From: Anaerolineaceae bacterium
Lineage (GTDB): Bacteria; Chloroflexota; Anaerolineae; Anaerolineales; Anaerolineaceae
Length of the DNA: 5,023 nucleotides
Assembly: GCA_003158355.1 (NCBI GenBank)
Contig: PMIV01000237.1
Location: 131 to 5,153 of the forward strand
Reading direction: 5' to 3'
Position numbers and translations under genes: made by a program
The notes under the pieces: generated by a model
Told to the model about the DNA's origin: nothing
The model's database searches: none
The model's input: the letters and a program-made list of their open reading frames with translations, nothing else
In this document: piece after piece, positions 1-5,023 of the stretch
Position numbering within the stretch: the first letter of the stretch is position 1
How the letters are laid out: each line of letters begins with the position of its first letter

Positions 1-645
1 CAAGGAATCTGATTTTTGGGCCACCTCGATGTAGAGATTTTCGCGGTTGAAGCTGGCCACGAACTCGTTGGCAAGGCTGAACCCCAGCGTGGATTGGATA
101 TCCTCGCGTACGCGGGTGGTCGCGGTCGCCGTCAGCGCCAGGCACACTGCTAGCGGGTAGCGCTTGCGCACTTCCACCAGTTTGCGGTACTCTGGGCGAA
201 AGTCGTGTCCCCATTCCGAGATACAGTGCGCCTCGTCGATGGTGAACAGCGACACTTTGGCCGCATCCAGCAGGGAGAAGATGCGCGGGGTCATCAGGGT
301 TTCAGGGGCCAGATACAAGAGCTTGACCTCGCCCTGGCGCACAGAATCCATATTGGCGCGGTAATTTTCGGCAGTGAGGGTGCTATTCAAAAAAAGGGCC
401 GCTACCCCGGCCGCGTGTAATTGTTCCACCTGGTCTTTCATCAATGAAATCAGCGGACTGACGACCACGGTCAGACCATCCAGCAGCAGCGCCGGCACCT
501 GGTAGCACAGCGATTTGCCGCCGCCGGTGGGCATCACCGCCAGGGTGTCGCGCCCGCCCAGTACATTTTCGATCACCTCACGCTGCATAGGGCGGTAGGT
601 ATCATAACCAAAAACGTCTTTCAGGATAGAGGCGGCGGTGGGCAT
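1..645 (-). CDS. recQ: RecQ-family ATP-dependent DNA helicase, N-terminal part (C-terminus beyond window)
   Basis: This is the first 215 codons of a superfamily 2, 3'-5' DNA helicase of the RecQ family, which acts in recombination and replication-fork repair. Motifs appear in the family order: motif 0 (FGYDTYRPMQ, residues 12-21), Walker A (PTGGGKS, 39-45), motif Ia (SPLISLMKDQ, 63-72), motif Ib (YLAPE, 111-115), the DEAH box (137-140), the RecQ-specific aromatic-rich loop (CISEWGHDFRPEY, 141-153) and motif III (LTATAT, 171-176). The loop after DEAH separates RecQ from other DEAH helicases. The second RecA lobe, zinc/winged-helix (RQC) region and any HRDC domain lie off the left edge, so full length and intactness cannot be judged. 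The start at 645 leaves 11 residues before the FGY motif, as in short-N-terminus RecQs. An in-frame ATG at 711 would add 22 residues but has no visible ribosome-binding site. The family call is firm; the exact start is less so. Confidence 0.95.
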   Translation of the reverse strand, partial: MPTAASILKDVFGYDTYRPMQREVIENVLGGRDTLAVMPTGGGKSLCYQVPALLLDGLTVVVSPLISLMKDQVEQLHAAGVAALFLNSTLTAENYRANMDSVRQGEVKLLYLAPETLMTPRIFSLLDAAKVSLFTIDEAHCISEWGHDFRPEYRKLVEVRKRYPLAVCLALTATATTRVREDIQSTLGFSLANEFVASFNRENLYIEVAQKSDSL

Positions 646-652
646 GGGAAGT

Positions 653-658
653 ATTATA
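653..658 (-). promoter_or_regulatory. Candidate -10 box of recQ, possibly giving a leaderless mRNA
   Basis: The minus strand reads TATAAT here, an exact -10 match, ending 7 bases before the ATG at 645. Transcription from it would begin at or within a base or two of the start codon, and no Shine-Dalgarno sequence precedes that ATG. No good -35 is seen 16-18 bases upstream (the 17-base position reads CGTCTG), so this could be a chance AT-rich match. Confidence 0.35.
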
Positions 659-726
659 AATGCCTTTTCGCCGCGCAGACGCGATCCCTGCACCGTTGAT
701 GACTTTTCCATTTAATTGCACTGGTC

Positions 727-755
727 TTGACAGCCATTTATTTATTGAATATAAT
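727..755 (+). promoter_or_regulatory. Perfect consensus sigma70-type promoter for the ROK-MFS unit
   Basis: TTGACA at 727-732, a spacer of exactly 17 bases, and TATAAT at 750-755 match the housekeeping-sigma consensus at all twelve positions. Transcription would start near 762, giving a leader of about 40 bases before the ATG at 802. A full-consensus promoter is expected to be strong, which fits a gene held down by a repressor. The palindromes just downstream are well placed for that. Confidence 0.85.
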
Positions 756-760
756 AAAGG

Positions 761-774
761 TACTTTATAAAGTA
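761..774 (+). promoter_or_regulatory. Candidate operator: perfect 14-bp palindrome at the predicted transcription start
   Basis: TACTTTATAAAGTA is identical to its reverse complement over all 14 bases and begins 5 bases after the -10 box, so it covers the predicted +1. ROK-family repressors bind AT-rich palindromes near their own promoters, which makes the ROK protein encoded at 802 the natural candidate ligand. Binding is inferred from position and symmetry only. Confidence 0.55.
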
Positions 775-775
775 T

Positions 776-785
776 GTTTATAAAC
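776..785 (+). promoter_or_regulatory. Second palindrome with the same TTTATAAA core
   Basis: GTTTATAAAC is a perfect 10-bp palindrome. It shares the 8-base core TTTATAAA with the palindrome at 761-774, and the two centres are 13 bp apart. It lies between the predicted transcription start and the ribosome-binding site, so it may be a second half of a composite operator. The core is AT-only and short, so chance is not excluded. Confidence 0.4.
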
Positions 786-790
786 TTCAA

Positions 791-795
791 AGGAG
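791..795 (+). promoter_or_regulatory. Ribosome-binding site of the ROK gene
   Basis: AGGAG lies 6 bases before the ATG at 802, an ideal Shine-Dalgarno distance. This fixes the start in preference to the later in-frame ATGs at codons 9 and 14, which lack such a site. Confidence 0.85.
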
Positions 796-801
796 CGAAA
801 A

Positions 802-1788
802 ATGACGGTCGGGAATGTTAATTTAATGAAGCAAATTAATATGAACACCGTTAGAAGAGTTCTAAAACAGTATAAAAAAGCCACAAAACCCCAGTTAGCA
901 AAGTTGACAGGGCTGAGTGTCGTCACGATCAATTCACTGGTCGAAATCCTGTTGAGCAAAGGGGAGCTCCTGATTGCCGAGTTAGAAGAATCCGGCGGCG
1001 GCAGACCCGCGGCAATCTATTCCTTCAATGCGGAACACAGCCTGGCTTTGATCATATACACAAACGAAAGCGAAACCAAAGATCTGGCGCACGTCGCCGT
1101 GATCAATTTATACGGCGAAACGATTTTCACCCATGAGATCGTGATGGAAGAAATATCAGAGAACAGTTTTGATTCGGTCATCAAGAACTTGCTGGAAAAA
1201 TTTCCGGCTATCCGCTCGATCGGCATCAGTATGCCGGGGCAAGAAATCAATGGGAAGATGGAGATCAGTGACTATGCCTCTCTTGAAGGCAAAGCATTCA
1301 CCGCCCATCTGCGCGATCAATTCCAACTTCCCGTCCTCTTTGAAAATGATGTGAATGCCGCTGTATTCGGCTATTGCAATTCCAATCATTGCAGCGATAA
1401 AAATGTAGTGGGCATCTACATTCCAGAGAAATATCCTTTAGGCGCGGGTCTTTTTATCCATGGCGATATTTATAGAGGAAAAGATGGTTTCGCCGGCGAA
1501 CCGAAATTCCTTCCCGATGGAATCGATTGGGAAGATCCAACCTATGTTTTGGAAAATCTTTCAGCGGCTCTCAAAAAATTGATCATCACCTTTACCTGTC
1601 TCTTGAATCCAGATATCCTGGTCATTTACCGGAAAAATCTGGCACCGGAATCAATTTACCCGATCATCGACGAGGTTCATCAAGTGATCAAGGGTGAATT
1701 AATGCCAGAAATAATTATATCCAACAGCTTTAGTGAAGATTTTGCAAATGGCATCAGACATATTGCATTAAAACCTTTAGAACCATGA
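802..1788 (+). CDS. ROK-family transcriptional regulator (winged HTH plus degenerate sugar-kinase-like domain)
   Basis: A 328-residue protein of the ROK (repressor, ORF, kinase) family, members of which repress sugar-use genes until a sugar or sugar phosphate binds. Residues about 12-75 form a winged helix-turn-helix: helix VRRVLKQYKKATKPQLAKLTG leads into the recognition segment LSVVTINSLVEILLSKG, then a wing ending GGGRPA (65-70), a typical ROK signature. The sensor domain keeps GISMPG (141-146), ENDVNAA (181-187, with the Asp that is catalytic in ROK kinases) and GAGLFIHGDIYRG followed by GFAGE (214-233). It lacks the N-terminal ATP-binding DxGxT motif (the site reads YTNESE, 86-91) and the ROK zinc motif CxCGxxGCxE. 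After GFAGE the usual GH is replaced by PKF. It should therefore be a regulator without kinase activity. It is the first gene after a consensus promoter with palindromes, with an MFS permease 22 bases downstream, implying autoregulation and control of transport. The ligand is unknown. Its DNA is visibly more AT-rich than the flanking genes. Confidence 0.9.
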   Translation: MTVGNVNLMKQINMNTVRRVLKQYKKATKPQLAKLTGLSVVTINSLVEILLSKGELLIAELEESGGGRPAAIYSFNAEHSLALIIYTNESETKDLAHVAVINLYGETIFTHEIVMEEISENSFDSVIKNLLEKFPAIRSIGISMPGQEINGKMEISDYASLEGKAFTAHLRDQFQLPVLFENDVNAAVFGYCNSNHCSDKNVVGIYIPEKYPLGAGLFIHGDIYRGKDGFAGEPKFLPDGIDWEDPTYVLENLSAALKKLIITFTCLLNPDILVIYRKNLAPESIYPIIDEVHQVIKGELMPEIIISNSFSEDFANGIRHIALKPLEP

Positions 1789-1795
1789 CGGAAAT

Positions 1796-1800
1796 GAGGA
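1796..1800 (+). promoter_or_regulatory. Ribosome-binding site of the MFS gene
   Basis: GAGGA lies 10 bases before the ATG at 1811, inside the 22-base gap after the ROK stop codon. The purine-rich run that follows (AAAAGAAGAA) offers weaker alternative pairing closer to the start. The absence of room for a terminator supports cotranscription with the regulator. Confidence 0.6.
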
Positions 1801-1810
1801 AAAAGAAGAA

Positions 1811-3025
1811 ATGACTTCAACAATCACAACGAAACGATCACCCAAGATTGGCTTGATCTTGCTGGTCTTCCTGGCTTTTATTTCACTGGGTCTGCCCGAC
1901 GGATTGCTCGGCGTGGCCTGGCCCTCCATCCGCGCTAGTTTCAACATCCCGCTGGATAACCTGGGAATGCTGCTTTTTGCGGCCACTGCGGGGTACATGC
2001 TCTCCAGCTTTTTCAGCGGCAAGATCATTTCGCACCTGGGAGTCGGGGGAGTGCTGGCACTGAGCTGCGCGCTCACCGGCACGGGCTTGATCGGTTATAC
2101 GCTAGCGCCGGTTTGGGGTGTCATGGTCGCGCTGGGAGTGGTCGCCGGTCTGGGCGCCGGTGCCATTGATTCCGGTCTGAATACCTATGTCGCTGCCAAC
2201 TTCAAAGAGAGCCTCATGCAGTGGATGCACGCCTGCTACGGCATTGGCGTCACCCTGGGCCCGATCATCATGACGACCGGTCTGACCCTTTTCAAAAGCT
2301 GGCGGGTCGGATACGTCCTGGTCGGCTGCGCCCAATTGGTGCTGGCGCTTTCTTTTGTGCTGACCTTGAAAATGTGGCGGCATCAGGCTGACCCCAACGC
2401 CGCCGCAGCTCCCAAACAAATCACCGATTACCGCACTCCTATTTTGGAAACGCTGCGCCAGCCTGCCGTCTGGCTTAGCTTTTTGCTCTTTCTTGTATAT
2501 ACCGGCTCCGAAGCCGCTCTGGGCACGTGGGTCTACACCCTGCTCACCGAGTCGCGCCATCTGGCCCCCAAGATTGCCGGATACTTGGCCAGCAGTTATT
2601 GGGTCACCTTCACAATCGGGCGGATCCTGGCCGGTGTGTACAGCAAACGCATCAAACTCACCCACCTCATGCTTCTCTCCATTGCCGGGGCTATTGTTGG
2701 CACTGTAGTGCTTTTATTGAATATTTCGAATACCGTCAGCATCATCGGAGTCGCCATCACCGGTCTGTCCATCGCTCCCATCTTCCCCGGGTTGGTTTCG
2801 GATACCAGCGCGCGGGTTGGAGCGCGCCACGCCTCCAATACCATCGGCATGCAAATGGGCGGCGCCGGCCTGGGTGCTGCCGCCATCCCCTCACTGATCG
2901 GTATTCTGGCGCAAAATATTTCCCTGGAATCCATTCCAGCCTGCCTGGTCATTTTTTACGTCTTCCTCTTTGGCATGTTTCTGCTTTCCATCCGTTTACG
3001 CAAAACCGTGGTCAACGAGGCCTAA
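1811..3025 (+). CDS. Major facilitator superfamily permease, probably carbohydrate-related
   Basis: A 404-residue polytopic inner-membrane protein of normal MFS length. Hydrophobic segments suggest 12 helices at about 11-33, 51-70, 78-97, 101-124, 139-160, 165-187, 217-240, 254-278, 285-304, 308-331, 342-367 and 374-394, in two six-helix halves joined by a polar loop (188-215). Helix 1 carries GLPDGLLGVAWPSI (27-40), helix 4 GLGAGAIDSGLNTY (113-126), and helix 11 is Gly-rich (MQMGGAGLGAAAIP). Buried acidic residues D30, D120 and E234 could couple substrate to proton movement, as in sugar/H+ symporters of the FucP type; this is inference. The gene directly follows a ROK regulator, and the context favours a sugar or sugar-derivative importer, but an exporter cannot be excluded. 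No terminator is visible after it. The family is certain, the substrate unknown. Confidence 0.9.
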   Translation: MTSTITTKRSPKIGLILLVFLAFISLGLPDGLLGVAWPSIRASFNIPLDNLGMLLFAATAGYMLSSFFSGKIISHLGVGGVLALSCALTGTGLIGYTLAPVWGVMVALGVVAGLGAGAIDSGLNTYVAANFKESLMQWMHACYGIGVTLGPIIMTTGLTLFKSWRVGYVLVGCAQLVLALSFVLTLKMWRHQADPNAAAAPKQITDYRTPILETLRQPAVWLSFLLFLVYTGSEAALGTWVYTLLTESRHLAPKIAGYLASSYWVTFTIGRILAGVYSKRIKLTHLMLLSIAGAIVGTVVLLLNISNTVSIIGVAITGLSIAPIFPGLVSDTSARVGARHASNTIGMQMGGAGLGAAAIPSLIGILAQNISLESIPACLVIFYVFLFGMFLLSIRLRKTVVNEA

Positions 3026-3054
3026 CCAATCACTCTTTTTATTGCAACTTCAGG

Positions 3055-3075
3055 CATGATTTCACGTAAATCATG
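3055..3075 (+). repeat. 8-bp inverted repeat upstream of the radical SAM gene, possible operator
   Basis: CATGATTT (3055-3062) and AAATCATG (3068-3075) are perfect inverted arms around the 5-base centre CACGT, ending 13 bases before the ATG at 3089. It lacks a following T-run and is AT-rich, so it is more like a protein-binding dyad (TGATTT-N5-AAATCA) than a terminator. It does not share the TTTATAAA core seen before the ROK gene. The bound factor is unknown. Confidence 0.45.
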
Positions 3076-3088
3076 TTGATTTCAAAAT

Positions 3089-4189
3089 ATGAGTGAGTTT
3101 ATGTCTGCATCTAATACTAATTATGTCGTCAAGTTCGACCAAACCCTATTGCGCTTTTTCCGCAGTGCGCTCTTGCGTTCGCGCTTCAGTCTGGCCTCCT
3201 GCGCCTTTTTGCTTAAGACACTCTCCGATCAGCGCAAGGCGCAGATCGTGCGCAGTCATTGGGCCAGGCAGGGAACTCAGGCCCCGCCGCTGATGATCGT
3301 CAGCATCACCAACCGCTGTAACCTGCAGTGCAAAGGCTGTTACGCGCACGCGCTCCACACCGCGCCGGAAGAAGAAATGACAGATGAACGCTTGTTCGAG
3401 GTGGTTCACGAGGCCAATGAACTGGGCATCTCCATCATCATGGTTGCCGGCGGCGAACCATTGCTGCGCCCGGTATTCTTTCAACTGGCGCAGATGTATC
3501 CCCATATCCTTTTCCCCGTCTTCACCAATGGCCTGCTGATCGATGATGAAACCATCCGCCGGTTCAAGAAACTGCGCAACCTGGTTCCTATCCTCAGTCT
3601 GGAAGGCGAGCAGATGGAAACAGACATGCGCCGCGGCAGCGGAGTTTACGCGGCGGTAAAAGAAAAAATGAACCGGCTCGCCCAGGCAGGCGTCTTTTTC
3701 GGCACCTCCATCACCCTGACCCGCCAAAATTTTGATCTGACCACTTCGCTTGATTTCCAGCATGACCTCAGCCAGCGCGGCAGCCAGGTGTCGATCTTCG
3801 TGGATTATGTCCCCGTCAAAGCCGGCACCGAATCGCTGACGCTGACCCCCGAGCAAAAAGCGCATGGGCTGCTTGTGATGAATAGTCTGCCCCAGCAACT
3901 GCCCGGGTCTTTCGTCTCCCTGCCCGGTGATGAATCTTTGTACGGCGGCTGCCTGGCAGCCGGGCGCGGATTCATCCACGTCAACCCCTCTGGGCATTTG
4001 GAACCCTGCCCGTTCGCACCTTTTTCTGACACGGATCTGCGCGAGATGCCGCTGAAAGAGGCATTGAGTTCGAACCTTTTGCGCGTCATCCGCGAAAACG
4101 CCAACAAGCTGGGAGAATCACAGGGCGGCTGCACGCTGTGGGAGAACCGCGGCTGGGTGCTGGCTCAAATGGCCGAAAATAAATCTTGA
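3089..4189 (+). CDS. Radical SAM enzyme with C-terminal SPASM/twitch-like cysteine region
   Basis: A 366-residue cytosolic iron-sulfur enzyme. The radical SAM core starts after a 65-residue helical, Arg-rich N-terminal region. CNLQCKGC (C77, C81, C84; Cx3Cx2C) binds the [4Fe-4S] cluster that cleaves S-adenosylmethionine, and GGEP (121-124) contacts the SAM methionine moiety. Later core strands include FTNGLLID (145-152) and SLEGEQMETDMRRG (170-183). The C-terminus has C288 and C307 in a CLAAGRGFIHVNPSGHLEPC layout like the start of a SPASM domain, then C348 in GGCTLWENRGWV. That gives only three obvious extra cysteines, so any auxiliary cluster would be twitch-like or have an open or unusual ligand. 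The reaction is unknown. Relatives with this layout modify peptides, proteins or cofactors. No Shine-Dalgarno precedes the ATG at 3089, and the ATG at 3101 (codon 5) is an equally plausible start. It lies 63 bases after the permease and may be cotranscribed. Confidence 0.88.
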   Translation: MSEFMSASNTNYVVKFDQTLLRFFRSALLRSRFSLASCAFLLKTLSDQRKAQIVRSHWARQGTQAPPLMIVSITNRCNLQCKGCYAHALHTAPEEEMTDERLFEVVHEANELGISIIMVAGGEPLLRPVFFQLAQMYPHILFPVFTNGLLIDDETIRRFKKLRNLVPILSLEGEQMETDMRRGSGVYAAVKEKMNRLAQAGVFFGTSITLTRQNFDLTTSLDFQHDLSQRGSQVSIFVDYVPVKAGTESLTLTPEQKAHGLLVMNSLPQQLPGSFVSLPGDESLYGGCLAAGRGFIHVNPSGHLEPCPFAPFSDTDLREMPLKEALSSNLLRVIRENANKLGESQGGCTLWENRGWVLAQMAENKS

Positions 4190-4238
4190 GCACTGGCGCC
4201 GGTACCGCTAGAATTAATCAGCCAAAGGAATTAAAAAC

Positions 4239-4274
4239 AAACGGGTGAACCGCATGGATTCACCCGTTTTTGTT
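4239..4274. terminator. Bidirectional rho-independent terminator between convergent genes
   Basis: Arms ACGGGTGAA (4241-4249) and TTCACCCGT (4259-4267) form a perfect 9-bp stem around a 9-base loop. The plus strand continues TTTTGTT and the minus strand, past the other arm, reads TTGTTTTT. It can thus end transcripts of both the radical SAM gene (stop at 4189) and the racemase gene (stop 22 bases away on the other side). Confidence 0.9.
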
Positions 4275-4288
4275 ATGTATAACTCGTA

Positions 4289-4981
4289 CTACGCCAGGGC
4301 GAAATCGACCGCGGCTTTGGCATGGAGCAGGGTGGTGTCGAACAGCGGCAGGGCGCAGTCTGCCTGCTGTACCAGCAGCCCGATCTCGGTGCATCCTAAA
4401 ATAATGCCCTCGCAGCCCTGCGCCTGCAAGTCCGCGATGATGCGCAGATATTCCGCTTTGGAGGCGGGCACGATCTTGCCGATCACCAGCTCATCGTAGA
4501 TCACCCGGTGCACGATCTCGCGGTCTGCCGCGCCGGGGATGACTACCTGCAGGCCGAACTTCTTGGCCAGGCGCTCCTTGTAAAAAGCCTCTTCCATCGT
4601 AAAGCGTGTGCCCAGCAGGCCGAACTTCTTCAATCCGAGGCGCCTCACTTCCTGCGCGGCTGCGTCCGCGATATGCAGCAGAGGAATCTTTACCGAGGCT
4701 TCCACTTCGTCGTCCATTTTGTGCATGGTGTTGGTACAGATCACCACAAAATCGGCTCCGCCGCGTTCGAGGGACTGGGCCGCATCGGTCATGCCCTGCG
4801 TGGCTTTGCTCCATTCACCGCGGCGCTGCTGCTCTTCGATCTCGGCAAAATCCACAGAGAGCATCAGGCATTTGGCCGAATGGACACCGCCCAGGCGCGC
4901 GTGTACTTCTTCATTAACAATGCGGTAGTATTCCAGAGAGCTTTCCCAGCTCATCCCGCCGATCATGCCGATGGTTTTCAT
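4289..4981 (-). CDS. ygeA: Aspartate/glutamate racemase family protein, YgeA/RacX type amino-acid racemase
   Basis: A 230-residue cytosolic, PLP-independent racemase of the Asp/Glu/hydantoin racemase superfamily. It closely follows E. coli YgeA in length and in recognisable segments: MKTIGMIGGMSWES at the start, RLGGVHSA (29-36), SVDFAEIEE (42-50), QRRGEW (52-57), CTNTMHK (82-88), LLHIADA (101-107), LLGTRFTM (122-129) and GCTEIGLLV (196-204). C82 and C197 are the two cysteines that act as opposed acid/base residues in two-base proton transfer, so the enzyme should be active. YgeA and RacX have broad specificity for non-canonical D-amino acids, for example lysine and homoserine, rather than only Asp or Glu. 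The substrate here is inferred from family. Start: the ATG at 4981 matches YgeA's N-terminus and has GAGG upstream; an upstream in-frame TTG at 4996 would overlap that site. It is the only minus-strand gene at this end and ends at the shared terminator. Confidence 0.93.
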   Translation of the reverse strand: MKTIGMIGGMSWESSLEYYRIVNEEVHARLGGVHSAKCLMLSVDFAEIEEQQRRGEWSKATQGMTDAAQSLERGGADFVVICTNTMHKMDDEVEASVKIPLLHIADAAAQEVRRLGLKKFGLLGTRFTMEEAFYKERLAKKFGLQVVIPGAADREIVHRVIYDELVIGKIVPASKAEYLRIIADLQAQGCEGIILGCTEIGLLVQQADCALPLFDTTLLHAKAAVDFALA

Positions 4982-4990
4982 AAGACTGAT

Positions 4991-4994
4991 CCTC
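4991..4994 (-). promoter_or_regulatory. Ribosome-binding site of the racemase gene
   Basis: The minus strand reads GAGG 9 bases before the ATG at 4981. This decides for the ATG rather than the in-frame TTG at 4996, whose third base and next codon would lie within this site. Confidence 0.6.
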
Positions 4995-5014
4995 AAAACA
5001 AATTTATTCTTTCT

Positions 5015-5020
5015 ATTTTA
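5015..5020 (-). promoter_or_regulatory. Possible -10 box of the racemase gene
   Basis: TAAAAT on the minus strand, five of six matches to TATAAT, lies about 33 bases before the ATG at 4981 in an AT-rich stretch. The -35 position would fall beyond the window edge, so the promoter cannot be confirmed. Confidence 0.3.
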
Positions 5021-5023
5021 TGC

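Noticed and set aside
646..711. N-terminal extension of RecQ from an in-frame ATG at 711
   Set aside because: The frame is open, but the extra 22 residues do not resemble RecQ, no ribosome-binding site precedes 711, and the 645 start matches the usual distance to the FGY motif. Kept only as an alternative.
2102..2665. 187-codon open frame on the minus strand within the MFS gene
   Set aside because: It lies opposite a well-supported 12-helix permease; its translation is low in hydrophobic structure and unlike any family I recognise.
3026..3088. Short peptide-precursor gene for the radical SAM enzyme (RiPP system)
   Set aside because: Neither this gap nor 4190-4240 holds a small open frame with a ribosome-binding site, and the enzyme shows no clear N-terminal peptide-recognition domain.
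3146..3997. 283-codon open frame on the minus strand opposite the radical SAM gene
   Set aside because: It is a shadow of a GC-rich coding gene. Its translation has no recognisable motif and it overlaps a gene with clear radical SAM signatures.
4200..4207. Palindrome CGGTACCG after the radical SAM stop codon
   Set aside because: Eight bases with no loop, T-run or second copy; too short to support a function, and the real terminator follows at 4241-4267.
4982..4996. TTG start of the racemase five codons upstream
   Set aside because: It would overlap the GAGG ribosome-binding site, and the family N-terminus MKTIG begins at the ATG at 4981.

Overview
This window reads as ordinary chromosomal bacterial DNA with five protein genes, one of them cut by the left edge. 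There is no phage, IS, CRISPR, tRNA or rRNA signal. The host cannot be fixed from sequence alone. The genes use SD-type starts and sigma70-like promoters and are mostly GC-rich. The style (ROK regulator plus MFS permease, a free-standing radical SAM enzyme, a YgeA-type racemase) would fit an anaerobic environmental bacterium such as a member of the Chloroflexota/Anaerolineae, but that is a weak inference.

Layout. 1-645 (minus): N-terminal 215 residues of a RecQ-family DNA helicase running off the left edge. 646-801: an AT-rich divergent intergenic region. It holds a perfect consensus sigma70 promoter (TTGACA, 17 bases, TATAAT) pointing right, followed by two palindromes sharing the core TTTATAAA at the predicted transcription start. 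On the other strand a TATAAT lies only 7 bases before the recQ start codon. 802-1788 (plus): a ROK-family transcriptional repressor. 1811-3025 (plus): a 12-TM major facilitator permease 22 bases downstream. 3089-4189 (plus): a radical SAM enzyme with a C-terminal cysteine-bearing (SPASM/twitch-like) extension, preceded by an 8-bp inverted repeat. 4241-4267: a bidirectional rho-independent terminator. 4289-4981 (minus): a YgeA/RacX-type amino-acid racemase convergent with the radical SAM gene.

How they may work together. The ROK regulator and the permease look like one transcription unit. The natural hypothesis is that the ROK protein senses a sugar or related ligand, binds the palindromes over its own promoter, and so controls itself and the transporter. 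No hairpin terminator separates the permease from the radical SAM gene, so the latter may be a third cistron, but the 63-base gap with its own inverted repeat also allows separate control. recQ and the racemase are probably unrelated neighbours.

I did not find convincing evidence of a new multi-gene system. The most interesting points are the promoter/operator architecture at 727-785, the degenerate ROK sensor domain, its lower GC than its neighbours, the possibly leaderless recQ, and the unassigned radical SAM enzyme beside a transporter.
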